Of a stretch of 64,000 nucleotides of DNA, positions 46,883-55,062 are shown in pieces. The notes beneath the pieces are model-generated. The model saw only the letters and a list, made by a program, of their open reading frames with translations, searched no databases and was not told the origin of the DNA. The translations under genes were made by a program, and so were the position numbers. Source of the DNA: Aminobacter anthyllidis (GTDB lineage: Bacteria > Pseudomonadota > Alphaproteobacteria > Rhizobiales > Rhizobiaceae); contig NZ_JAFLWW010000015.1 in assembly GCF_018555685.1 (NCBI RefSeq), positions 1 to 64,000 on the forward strand, written 5' to 3'. Position 1 is the stretch's first letter. Every line of letters begins with the position of its first letter.

Positions 46883-47736
46883 CCCTTCTCCACGCCGAAC
46901 GCGGCCTTCGTGACCTTGCCGAACCCGAGCGGTCGACAGCGCGGCTGCCGCGTCGCGAAACACCGCGCCGCGAGCTGTCGTCGCGCGCCATCAGCGCCAT
47001 CACGATCCTGGTTGCACTGCTCGCCTGGACCGTTGTCACCAGGCTCGGGCTGGTCGCACCGCTGTTCCTGCCGCCGCCGCAGGACGTACTCGCCAAGTTC
47101 TGGAAGGTTATGAGCCAGGGCTTCGTCGACGCGACGCTTCTCCAGCATTTGCTGGCCTCACTCGGACGCGTCTTCGCCGCGCTCGTGGCGGCAACGCTGG
47201 TCGGCATTCCGGTCGGCCTTGCCATCGGCACGAGCCGCATCGGCCGCGGCATCTTCGATCCCGTGCTCGAGTTCCTCCGGCCAATTCCGCCGCTCGCTTA
47301 TCTGCCTTTGGTCATCATCTGGTTCGGCATCGGCGAACAGGCCAAGGTACTGGTCATCGCGATTGCCATGGTGGCGCCGATCGCGCTGTCGACGGCGTCT
47401 GGCGTCCGCAACGTCCAGCAGGATCGCCTCAGCGCCGCCCGCTCGCTTGGCGCGACGCGCCGGCAGGTCATCCGCTTCGTGGTGCTGCCCAGCGCCCTGC
47501 CGTCGATCCTCACCGGCCTGCGCATCGCGCTCGGCGCCGGCTGGACCACGCTGGTCGCCGCCGAGTTGGTGGCGGCGACGCGCGGCCTCGGCTTCATGAT
47601 CCAGTCGGCGGCGCAGTTCCTCGTCACCGACGTCGTCGTGATGGGCATCTTCGTCATCGCCGCGGTTGCCTTCGTGCTCGAATTCGGCCTGCGCCGGCTG
47701 GAGCGCAGGCTGGTGCCCTGGGCCGGCCGCGAGTAG
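46879..47736 (+). CDS. tauC: Taurine ABC transporter permease
   Basis: A 285-residue inner-membrane protein with about six TM helices and the family EAA-like loop (DRLSAARSLGATRRQVIRFVVLPSALPSI-region near residues 185-210). With TauA and TauB it forms a taurine/sulfonate importer. ATG 46879 overlaps the tauB stop. Its end is only 25 bp from the stop of the convergent permease gene, with no clear terminator between them. Confidence 0.93.
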   Translation: MTLLHAERGLRDLAEPERSTARLPRRETPRRELSSRAISAITILVALLAWTVVTRLGLVAPLFLPPPQDVLAKFWKVMSQGFVDATLLQHLLASLGRVFAALVAATLVGIPVGLAIGTSRIGRGIFDPVLEFLRPIPPLAYLPLVIIWFGIGEQAKVLVIAIAMVAPIALSTASGVRNVQQDRLSAARSLGATRRQVIRFVVLPSALPSILTGLRIALGAGWTTLVAAELVAATRGLGFMIQSAAQFLVTDVVVMGIFVIAAVAFVLEFGLRRLERRLVPWAGRE

Positions 47737-47761
47737 CGGTCGGCCGAGGGCTGCCCAACGC

Positions 47762-48664
47762 CTATGCCCGCATGGTTTCGCGCATGGTGCTGCGCCCGCG
47801 CAGCATGGGAAGTCCCAGCGTCACCAGCACGAAGCCGGCCGTCACCACCTTGAGGTCGCTTGGCTGCAGCCCGAGCGACAGTGCCAGCGACACGAGCTGA
47901 TAGTAGACCACCGCACCGACGACCGGCGCCAGCAATTGCCGGGTCACGGTCTGCCGTCCGGTGATCGTTTCGCCGATGACCAGCGAGGCGAGGCCATTGA
48001 TCAGGATGCCGGTGCCCATACCGACATCGGCATAGCCCTGCAATTGCACGATGAGCGCGCCGCCAAGCGCGGTCAGGCCCGAGGCGACACCCAATCCGAC
48101 GATCGTGTATGTCCAGATGCTGATGCCGAGCGATGGCGCCAGCTCCGGATTGATGCCGATGACGCGCAGCGCCGCTCCCGCTTGCGTGGCCAGATACCAG
48201 CGCAATGCGACCAGGGCCACGACGATCAGCACGGCGAATGTGGCGACCTGCAGCCGGACGTCGGTGAGGATGGCCGGGTTGATCTGCATGAAGATGTTGT
48301 CGGTGTTGAACAAGGCGATGTTCGAGCGGCCAAGAACGCGCATGTTCACGCTGTAGAGCGCGGTGAAGACCAGGATGCCGGCCAGCAGCGAATTGATGCG
48401 AAAACGCAGGTGCACCAGCGCGGTCGCCGCGCCGGCCCCGACACCGGCGAGCATCGCGACAACGGTTGCGAACAGCGGCGGGTATCCCGCCAGCAAAAGC
48501 GTGGCGCAGACGCAGCCGCCGAGCGGGAACGCACCTTCGCTGGTCAGGTCCGGAAAGCTCAGCAACCTAAACGGGATCATGATGCCGAGCACCAGGAACG
48601 AATAGATGAGGCTTTGCGACAGCGTCACCGGCACGAGATTGAGATAGGCGTGGATCACGTCCAT
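47762..48664 (-). CDS. ABC transporter permease, TrpY-like (BPD_transp_2)
   Basis: A 300-residue permease with 8-9 hydrophobic segments. The pattern FLVLGIMIPFRLLSFPDLTSEGAFPLGG near the N-terminus and GQTVTRQ-like loop near residue 240 match the permease that accompanies PF04392-type binding proteins (TrpXYZ-like systems, several of which import aromatic amino acids). It is the last gene of the minus-strand M19-SBP-ATPase-permease operon and starts 3 bp after the ATPase stop. Confidence 0.85.
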   Translation of the reverse strand: MDVIHAYLNLVPVTLSQSLIYSFLVLGIMIPFRLLSFPDLTSEGAFPLGGCVCATLLLAGYPPLFATVVAMLAGVGAGAATALVHLRFRINSLLAGILVFTALYSVNMRVLGRSNIALFNTDNIFMQINPAILTDVRLQVATFAVLIVVALVALRWYLATQAGAALRVIGINPELAPSLGISIWTYTIVGLGVASGLTALGGALIVQLQGYADVGMGTGILINGLASLVIGETITGRQTVTRQLLAPVVGAVVYYQLVSLALSLGLQPSDLKVVTAGFVLVTLGLPMLRGRSTMRETMRA

Positions 48665-48667
48665 TGG

Positions 48668-49480
48668 TCAGGTCCCGAGCAGCATGCGGTCGTTTTCGAT
48701 TCTGAACTTCTCGACGAGATCGGCGGGTGTGAGCCTTGCCTTCTCGGTGCCGCCGATGTCGTCGCGGATGCGGCCGGCGTCCATCATGACCAGCCGGTTA
48801 CCGGTCTCGATCGCCTGGCGCATGTTGTGGGTGACCATCAGCGTGGTCAGCGACTGCTCGGCGACGATCCGCAAGGTCGTTGCCATGATCAGGTCGGCGG
48901 TGCGCGGGTCCAATGCTGCCGTATGCTCGTCGAGCAACAGCAGCGAGGGTCGCGACAACGACGCCATGATCAGCGACAGCGCCTGGCGTTGCCCGCCGGA
49001 GAGCTGGGCTACCGGCGTCGACAGCCGGTCTTCCATGCCGAGCGCCAGCCCGGCGAGCAGCGCCCGGTAACGGTCGCGCTTGGCGCCGTCGAGATGGCGC
49101 GCAAAGCCCCTGCGTTGCCCGCGCTGCTCGGCCAGGGCCAGGTTTTCCTCGATGGTCATGGCCGCCGCGGTGCCAATCATCGGGTCCTGGAACACGCGCG
49201 AGATCATCCCCGCCCGGCGATGTGCCGCAAGGCGGGTGATGTCCTGGCCGTCCAGGGAGATCGAGCCGCCATCCGGCTCGATCGCACCCGCGATGGTGTT
49301 GAGCAGCGTCGACTTGCCGGCGCCGTTCGAGCCGATGATCACGACGAAGTCGCCGCGATTGAGCGCAAGGTCCACCCCGTTCAACGCCGGCCGCGCCCCG
49401 GCAAGGCCGGCGTTGAAGGTTTTGCGCAAGTCCGCGCAGACGAGCAGGGGCATGCCCAAAGCTGTCACTTGAGCAGCCAT
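48668..49480 (-). CDS. ABC transporter ATPase, TrpZ-like
   Basis: A 270-residue ATPase with Walker A (GSNGAGKST), Q-loop (RVFQDPMIG), signature (LSGGQRQA), Walker B (LLLLDEHTAALDP; His replaces the usual Pro after Glu, common in this subgroup) and switch His (VTHNM). ATG 49480 has AAGGAC upstream and overlaps the binding-protein gene by 16 bp. ATG 49453 is an alternative. The longer open frame to 50056 is shadow. Confidence 0.88.
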   Translation of the reverse strand: MAAQVTALGMPLLVCADLRKTFNAGLAGARPALNGVDLALNRGDFVVIIGSNGAGKSTLLNTIAGAIEPDGGSISLDGQDITRLAAHRRAGMISRVFQDPMIGTAAAMTIEENLALAEQRGQRRGFARHLDGAKRDRYRALLAGLALGMEDRLSTPVAQLSGGQRQALSLIMASLSRPSLLLLDEHTAALDPRTADLIMATTLRIVAEQSLTTLMVTHNMRQAIETGNRLVMMDAGRIRDDIGGTEKARLTPADLVEKFRIENDRMLLGT

Positions 49481-50436
49481 GGGCTGTCCTTGAGAGCTTC
49501 CGGAACCGTCAGGCCGACGGCTGCGAGGCCCTTGGGGCTGACATAGGCGTCGAAGTCTTCGCCCTTGGGAACATAGGGCGCGATGTCGGCCGGCTTCTCG
49601 CCCTTGAGGATCCGGTCGGCGATATCGGCCGCATGCTCGCCATTCTTGCGATAGGAGATGGCGTGGAATCCGGCGAGTTGGTCCTTGAGGTCGGGGGCGT
49701 AGACCGAGTTGAACAGCGGCAGCTTGATCCGCTGCGCCACCTGGGCGACGACCGGCACCGAGGTCTGCACCACGTTGGACTGGATGAGGAAGATGGCGTC
49801 GACCTGTCCGGCGAAGGTCTGGACACGCTGGGGCAGGTCGTTGGGATTGTCGACCGGCACGCCGACGACCTCGATTCCGGCCTTGGCGGCGGCCTTGTGG
49901 ATCAGTTCCATGTTGGAGGTGTCGTTGTCTTCGCCCGGATTGAACAGGGTTCCGACCTTCTTGACCTCGGGCAACACCTTCTTGAGGTAGTCGAAGGAAG
50001 CGTCGAAATCTGGCAGCATCGACGCGCCGGTGCTCCAGGCCGAACCGTGCTGCCAATCCGGCACGATGCCCGCCACGACCGGGTCGACGACCGCGCCGAA
50101 CACGACCGGGATCGACTTGTCGGTAATGCCGCGCACCGCCGCCTGGTTGAGGCCGGTGGTGATGGCGAGGATCAGCGCCGGATGCTTGGCTTCCACCTGC
50201 TGCAGGATCTGGGGGACGAGGCTGCGGTCGAAATTGGCGTGCTGGAAGCCGTAGGTGACGTCCTTGCCTTCGACGTAACCCAGTTCGCTCATCCGGGCCT
50301 TGAAGCCTTCGGCGACCTGGTTGAGCGCCGGGTGTTCACCGAAGCTGGCGATTTCGACCAGTTTCGGGTCAGCCAGGGCCACGCCATTCGCGGCGGTGAG
50401 CAAGGCTGCAGCGAGCAGCCACTTCATCAATTTCAC
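49465..50436 (-). CDS. ABC transporter substrate-binding protein (PF04392, TrpX-like)
   Basis: A 323-residue periplasmic binding protein with an N-terminal signal (MKLMKWLLAAALLTAANG, cleavage near ALA-D). Family elements are EIASFGEHPALNQVAEGFKARMSELGY, LVPQILQQVEAKHPALILAITT and LPLFNSVYAPDLKDQLAGF. Relatives bind aromatic amino acids or other small organics. The gene starts 21 bp after the M19 stop. The ligand is unknown; the co-operonic M19 protein suggests a peptide-like or amino-acid-derived compound. Confidence 0.87.
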   Translation of the reverse strand: MKLMKWLLAAALLTAANGVALADPKLVEIASFGEHPALNQVAEGFKARMSELGYVEGKDVTYGFQHANFDRSLVPQILQQVEAKHPALILAITTGLNQAAVRGITDKSIPVVFGAVVDPVVAGIVPDWQHGSAWSTGASMLPDFDASFDYLKKVLPEVKKVGTLFNPGEDNDTSNMELIHKAAAKAGIEVVGVPVDNPNDLPQRVQTFAGQVDAIFLIQSNVVQTSVPVVAQVAQRIKLPLFNSVYAPDLKDQLAGFHAISYRKNGEHAADIADRILKGEKPADIAPYVPKGEDFDAYVSPKGLAAVGLTVPEALKDSPWLLK

Positions 50437-50457
50437 GACACGCTCCTAAGGTTGGGA

Positions 50458-51456
50458 TTACACGATGGAGGGACGCCAGTTCTGTTCGGCGACCCGCAGG
50501 AAATTCTCGCCCAGCACGCCAAGTATCGCCGTCTCCGAATAGCCATGGCGTTCCAGCGCTTCGACCAGTTCGGGCAGGACTTCGGGTTTGACGTCGGCCC
50601 AGGGCGGCCGCGGATAGCCGCGCAACGCCATCATCGGACCGGAGTCGTAGAGCTTGGTCATGAAGGGCTGGTAGAAAACGGTGTCGAGGCCGAGGCCGAC
50701 ATGTTCGGGCCCGACGAGCTGGGCGACGTAGTCGATATGGCGCATCAGCGCCGGAACGTCGGAACGGTTGTCATCGGTCAGGAAGGCGCCGATGGAGTTG
50801 ATGCCGACCACGCCGCCGCGCCGGGCGAGTGCCTTGATCTGGACGTCGTCGATGTTGCGCTCGTGGTTCTTCAGCGCGCGCACGCTGGAATGCGAAAACA
50901 CCACCGGCTTTTCCGACAGCTCGATGATGTCGAGCGACGTGTTGATGCCGGCATGGCTCGCGTCGAGCATCATGCCGACCCGGTTGGCCTCCGCCACGAA
51001 GGCACGCCCAAGCATGGAAAGCCCGGCATCCGAGGGCTCGTGGCAGCCGTCGCCAAGCGGGTTGCGGGTGTTGTAGGCCACGATCATCCAGCGGATTCCG
51101 AGCCGGTACCAGCTGTCGATCATCGCGGGCTCGTGAGCCGCCGGGCCGGCACCTTGCAGATGCAGGCCGATCGCCATCTTGCCCGACTGCTTGGCCGCGC
51201 GGATGTCGGCCACGGTTTCGATGAGCTGGTAATCGTGGGCGCGTTGCTCGAACCAACGCCTTTGTTGCGACAGGTGCCGGAACGTCGGCTCCGGCCGGTC
51301 CCAGTCGGCGCCGATGGTGAGCGAGAGAAAGGAGAATCCCGCGTCGCGATAGCGGACCAGCATATCGGGTCCTTCATCGAGACATTCGGGAGTCCAGCCC
51401 ACTGCACTTTCCCAGACGACAGCCTTGGCGATGAGGTTGTTGGCTGAAACAGTCAC
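50458..51456 (-). CDS. Divergent M19 (membrane dipeptidase) family protein
   Basis: A 332-residue protein with the M19 renal-dipeptidase fold. The two histidines LDASHAGI and VVFSHSSVRAL lie 21 residues apart, exactly as His198/His219 of the human enzyme, and NTRNPLGDGC and NHERNIDD are conserved. The N-terminal HxD metal pair is missing (VVWESAVGW where DGHND is expected) and the bridging Glu is Gln (GLHLQGAG). It may use a different metal set or lack peptidase activity. I chose GTG 51456; the ATG at 51597 would lie inside the divergent lysR gene. It leads an ABC importer operon. Confidence 0.78.
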   Translation of the reverse strand: MTVSANNLIAKAVVWESAVGWTPECLDEGPDMLVRYRDAGFSFLSLTIGADWDRPEPTFRHLSQQRRWFEQRAHDYQLIETVADIRAAKQSGKMAIGLHLQGAGPAAHEPAMIDSWYRLGIRWMIVAYNTRNPLGDGCHEPSDAGLSMLGRAFVAEANRVGMMLDASHAGINTSLDIIELSEKPVVFSHSSVRALKNHERNIDDVQIKALARRGGVVGINSIGAFLTDDNRSDVPALMRHIDYVAQLVGPEHVGLGLDTVFYQPFMTKLYDSGPMMALRGYPRPPWADVKPEVLPELVEALERHGYSETAILGVLGENFLRVAEQNWRPSIV

Positions 51457-51575
51457 GTCGTCTGCACCCGCTGAGCAATGAAGTTCAAGCGGTGAGCTAA
51501 TCGGCAATCTCGTCGTTGCGCTATTGGCGGGAATGGGTTTGATTGTTTCATACTTGAACCAATCAAGGCCCCGCC

Positions 51576-52508
51576 ATGCCGACAACGCCCGATCCATTCG
51601 ACCTGATGATCTTTGCGCGCGTTGCGGAAACGGGAAGCTTCAGCGCCGCGGCTGAACGGCTTGGCCTGCCGAAGTCGACAGTGTCCCGGCGTATCACCGT
51701 CCTCGAAGCCCAGTTGGGGGAGCGTCTGCTCCAGCGCAGCACGCGGCGCAATTTCCTGACCGAGATGGGCCAGCGCATTCTCATCCCCGCCGAACAGATC
51801 ATTCACGAGGTGGATGCCGTCATGGCGGTCGCCGAACACCGGCAGGTGACCCCTTCGGGACGGCTGCGTGTCTCCGTCCCCGGCGACCTCGCCGCAATCT
51901 CGCTCGCGCCCATGCTGGCTGAATTCAGCAAGGCATACAGCGAAATCCAGCTCGAACTGGATCTGTCGCCTCGTTATGTCGACGTCATCGCCGACGGTTT
52001 CGATCTCGCCATACGGATCGGCGGGGAAGCGCAGGACCTGCGGTTGACCACCCGGCATCTGGTCGACCTCGGTATCGGTCTCTATGCCTCGCCGCAGTAC
52101 AGTGACCGCGCCGGCCAGCCCGATACGCCCGAGGCCCTCGCACAGCATGACATCTTGGTGTTGCTCGCCGACGGCGTTCCGGTCAACTGGGTTCTGAACA
52201 AGGACGCCCAGTTGGTTCCCGCCGACATGTCGGGGCGACGGGTCTGCGCGAACTCTTACGAGCTGCTGTTCCGCCTGGCGCGTTCGGGCGCCGGCATAAC
52301 GGCGATGCCCGATCTTTTCGCGCGGCCTTATCTGGCAAGCGGCGAACTCGTCCGCATCCTGCCGGCATGGAGTCTTGCCCCGGCCATGGTGCGCGCCGTC
52401 TTTCCGAGCAGGCAATTGATGCCGCGCAAGACGCGGGTCTTCCTCGATGCGCTTTTGGGCCATCTCAAGCCGCGTCCGCTGAGAGCGCCACAGCCAGTGC
52501 CGGCCTAG
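51576..52508 (+). CDS. LysR-family transcriptional regulator
   Basis: A 310-residue LysR protein with an N-terminal HTH (FARVAETGSFSAAAERLGLPKSTVSRRI) and a two-lobed effector domain of the CrgA/DsdC-like subgroup (VSVPGDLAAISLAPMLAEF, GFDLAIRIG, NSYELLFRLARSGAGITAMP). It is divergent from the M19/ABC operon with about 120 bp between starts, the usual arrangement for a LysR controlling its neighbour. Control of the downstream convergent wrbA is less likely. Confidence 0.9.
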   Translation: MPTTPDPFDLMIFARVAETGSFSAAAERLGLPKSTVSRRITVLEAQLGERLLQRSTRRNFLTEMGQRILIPAEQIIHEVDAVMAVAEHRQVTPSGRLRVSVPGDLAAISLAPMLAEFSKAYSEIQLELDLSPRYVDVIADGFDLAIRIGGEAQDLRLTTRHLVDLGIGLYASPQYSDRAGQPDTPEALAQHDILVLLADGVPVNWVLNKDAQLVPADMSGRRVCANSYELLFRLARSGAGITAMPDLFARPYLASGELVRILPAWSLAPAMVRAVFPSRQLMPRKTRVFLDALLGHLKPRPLRAPQPVPA

Positions 52509-52589
52509 TCGGAGATCGCCGGCACTGTCGGCAGCGTTGCAAGAAGCCCGCTGATCGCTACCATGCCCTGGTAGAGGAGTTGGCCAAAC

Positions 52590-53234
52590 TTATGCGGCAA
52601 GTTCCTGTGGTTGGCGAGACAGCTCCTGCCGCCGCTCGGCCAGCGGCCCGGCGATCTCGGCGACATAGCGGCCCTGGTGGCGCGCGCCGGCGAGTTCGTT
52701 GGCGCTGGGAGCCCGGGAGCTGCCGTCGGCGTTGATGGCGAGCGTCGTTGCGCCATAAGGCGAACCGCCTGTGATCTCGTCCATGCGTGTCTGGCCCCGG
52801 AACGTGTAGGGCAGGCCGACAGTTACCATGCCGAGATGCATCAGTATCGCGTGCATCGACAGGATCGTGTGCTCCTGGCCGCCATGCTGGCTCTCGCTCG
52901 AGGTGAACACGCTCGCCACCTTGCCGACCAGTGCATTCTGGGTCCAAAGCCCGCCAAGCTGGTCGATGAAGTTCTTCATCTGCGATGCCATGTTGCCGAA
53001 GCGTGTCGGCGTGCCGAAGACGATGGCGTCGTAGTCGGCGAGTTCCCTGGGCGTTGCGACCGGCGTCTCGTCGCGCCGGATACCCGCCTTGAGCATCGTC
53101 GCTTCGTCCATCAGTTCGGGAACGCGGCGGAGCGTGACGGTGGCGCCGGCCTCGCGCGCACCTTCGGCAATGGCCTCGGCCATGGCGCCGATGTGGCCGT
53201 AAGCGGAGTAGTAGAGAACCAGGATCTTGGACAT
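52590..53234 (-). CDS. wrbA: NAD(P)H:quinone oxidoreductase WrbA
   Basis: A 214-residue flavodoxin-fold enzyme. The FMN phosphate loop ([15 protein letters not shown]), the ring-contact segments ([32 protein letters not shown]) and the C-terminal [12 protein letters not shown] are diagnostic of type IV NAD(P)H:quinone oxidoreductases. It reduces quinones by two electrons, avoiding semiquinone radicals. ATG 53234 with AAGGAGA upstream. The tail after residue 196 is a little longer than in the E. coli protein (198 residues). Confidence 0.94.
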   Translation of the reverse strand: MSKILVLYYSAYGHIGAMAEAIAEGAREAGATVTLRRVPELMDEATMLKAGIRRDETPVATPRELADYDAIVFGTPTRFGNMASQMKNFIDQLGGLWTQNALVGKVASVFTSSESQHGGQEHTILSMHAILMHLGMVTVGLPYTFRGQTRMDEITGGSPYGATTLAINADGSSRAPSANELAGARHQGRYVAEIAGPLAERRQELSRQPQELAA

Positions 53235-53320
53235 GGGAATCTCCTTCTGCCGGCCGCGGCCGGAAGTGAAACAGGTTTAGGGTTGTCTGGAGGAGCGCCG
53301 CCCGCAGGCGGCGCGCTTGT

Positions 53321-54202
53321 TCAGGCGGTGGCGAGCTTGGCTGGAGCCAGCTTGGCCTGCTGGGCACGCTGGCTAAGCCAGACGCTGCCGAGTACCACGA
53401 CCATGCCGAAGATCTGCGTCACGCTGAGCGATTGACCCAGCACCGACCAGCCGAGGATCACGGCGGTCATCGGGCTGAGGAAGCCGAGCGGCGACACCAC
53501 GGACGGCTCCAGCCGGGCGATGCCACGGAACCACAGGATGTAGGTCAGCGCGGCACCGATCAGGCCGAGCCAGGCGAGGCCGAGCAGGTTCGCCGTCGTC
53601 AGCGCGGGCAGGGAGGGTTCCTGCAAAAGCGCCACCGGCAGGAGCAGCAGGCCGCCTGCGGTCAGCTGCCAGGCGGTGAAGGTCAGCGGCGTGACCGGCG
53701 GCTGCCAGCGGCGGCTGAGCACCGTGCCTGCCGCCATCGAGACGGCGCCGGCGAGACCTGCGGCGATGCCGATCGGATCGAGCGCGGCATTCGGCGTCAG
53801 GATCAGCAGCGCCACGCCGGCCATGCCAGCGATGGCGGCTATGATCGAAAGCGGGCGGATTGGCGCGCCGAGCAGGCCACGGGCGAGCAGGATGACGATC
53901 AGCGGCTGGATCGCGCCGACAGTTGCCGCCACGCCGCCCGGCAGGCGATAGGCGGCGACGAACAGCAGCCACCAGAAGATCGAGAAGTTGAGCGCGCCGA
54001 GCACCAGAACGCGGGCCCACCAGATGCCCTGCGGCAGCTGGCGGACGAGCAGCAGAAGCAGCAGGCCGGCGGGAAGCGCCCGCAGCATGGCGACCGTCAG
54101 CGGGTAGCCGGCGGGCAGGAACTGGGTCGTCACGATATAGGTGCTGCCCCAGATCGCGGGGGCGATTGCCGTCAGAAGCAGGTCGGTGTTGCGCGTCGTC
54201 AT
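53321..54202 (-). CDS. EamA/DMT-family membrane transporter
   Basis: A 293-residue drug/metabolite transporter with ten hydrophobic segments in two EamA repeats (about residues 5-135 and 145-280). The N-terminal AIAPAIWGSTYIVTTQFLPAG and the repeat-end WLGLIGAALTYILWFRGIARLEPSVVS are family-typical. It is probably an exporter of metabolites or toxic compounds. It is divergent from marR across a spacer with two palindromic operators, so induction by a MarR ligand is likely. Confidence 0.9.
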   Translation of the reverse strand: MTTRNTDLLLTAIAPAIWGSTYIVTTQFLPAGYPLTVAMLRALPAGLLLLLLVRQLPQGIWWARVLVLGALNFSIFWWLLFVAAYRLPGGVAATVGAIQPLIVILLARGLLGAPIRPLSIIAAIAGMAGVALLILTPNAALDPIGIAAGLAGAVSMAAGTVLSRRWQPPVTPLTFTAWQLTAGGLLLLPVALLQEPSLPALTTANLLGLAWLGLIGAALTYILWFRGIARLEPSVVSPLGFLSPMTAVILGWSVLGQSLSVTQIFGMVVVLGSVWLSQRAQQAKLAPAKLATA

Positions 54203-54226
54203 GGCTGCATCTCTCTTTACGTCGAG

Positions 54227-54271
54227 TATCTTGACTTCAAGATAATCCGTATTCTCTTGACGTCAAGAGAA
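54227..54271. promoter_or_regulatory. Two MarR-type operators over the eamA promoter
   Basis: Two palindromes lie between eamA and marR: TATCTTGACTTCAAGATA (54227-54244, 8-bp arms) and TTCTCTTGACGTCAAGAGAA (54252-54271, perfect 20 bp), centres 26 bp apart. On the minus strand a -35 TTGACG (54266-54261) and -10 TATCTT (54244-54239) with a 16-bp spacer lie inside them, so a bound MarR dimer pair would block eamA transcription. The second site is also 20 bp from the marR start, suggesting autoregulation. Confidence 0.75.
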
Positions 54272-54290
54272 ATCTTCGGAATGGTGCGGC

Positions 54291-54779
54291 ATGGATCAGG
54301 TTGACGACATTCTTGCCCAATGGAACCGCGAACGGCCCGACCTCGACGTCGCGCCGATGGGCCTGATCGGCCGCGCCAACAGGGTGTCGCAGCATCTCGG
54401 CCGCGAGATGGAAAAGACCTTCGCCGCGCATGGGCTGAACTTCGCCAGTTTCGATGTGCTGGCGACGCTGCGCCGCTCGGGGCCGCCTTATGCGCTGTCC
54501 CCCGGCGACCTCTCGGCGACGATGATGATCACCTCGGGCACCATGACCAACCGCGTCGACCAGCTCGAAAAGGCAGGCCTCGTCGAGCGCCGGCTCAACC
54601 CCGACGACCGCCGCAGCTTCATCGTCTCCCTGACCGACAAGGGGTTCGCCACCATCGACGCCGCCGTCACCGACCATGTCGCGACGCAGACGAGGATCGT
54701 CTCGATGCTGACCAAAGAAGAGCGGGCGGCGCTCGACACGCTGCTGAGCAAGTTTTTGGTGGGGTTCGAGAGCGCGTGA
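54291..54779 (+). CDS. MarR-family transcriptional regulator
   Basis: A 162-residue MarR protein with a winged HTH: FASFDVLATLRRSGPPYALSPG, MMITSGTMTNRVDQLEKAGLVERR, NPDDRRSFIVSLTDKG (wing). The dimerisation helices flank it. ATG 54291. It is divergent from the EamA exporter with twin palindromes in between, and is presumably its ligand-responsive repressor. Confidence 0.93.
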   Translation: MDQVDDILAQWNRERPDLDVAPMGLIGRANRVSQHLGREMEKTFAAHGLNFASFDVLATLRRSGPPYALSPGDLSATMMITSGTMTNRVDQLEKAGLVERRLNPDDRRSFIVSLTDKGFATIDAAVTDHVATQTRIVSMLTKEERAALDTLLSKFLVGFESA

Positions 54780-54830
54780 AGCGGCGCTAGGGCACCAGCC
54801 GTAGCGCTGCCCCTCGTCCCCCTGCCGGGA

Positions 54831-55014
54831 CCTTCTCCCCGTGAGGACGGGGAGAAGGAGGCTGACCGCAACGCCTGCGCCCTTGCGGTGACGGGGCGGG
54901 TGAGCACAGCAACATTGCTTCTGATGTGGAGAGGGACTGAGGCGCTTCTGATGTGGAGAGGGACTGAGGCTCCACGTCGACGTCCCCCTCTCCCCGTTCT
55001 TTACGGGGAGAGGG
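54831..55014. repeat. Intergenic palindromic repeat cluster with 27-bp tandem duplication
   Basis: The 282-bp gap between marR and the CGL gene holds two long hairpins, CCTTCTCCCC/GGGGAGAAGG (54831-54858) and CCCTCTCCCCG/CGGGGAGAGGG (54986-55014). Between them, a 27-bp unit is duplicated exactly in tandem (54917-54943 and 54944-54970; begins GCTTCTGATGTGGAGAGGG). The hairpins resemble the dispersed palindromic elements common in Mesorhizobium-type genomes and share the core with 63021-63092. No gene is present. Confidence 0.65.
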
Positions 55015-55062
55015 TAAGGGTGAGGGGCGAGCGCAAGCCTTCTAGATGAGAATGGGGAAAAA

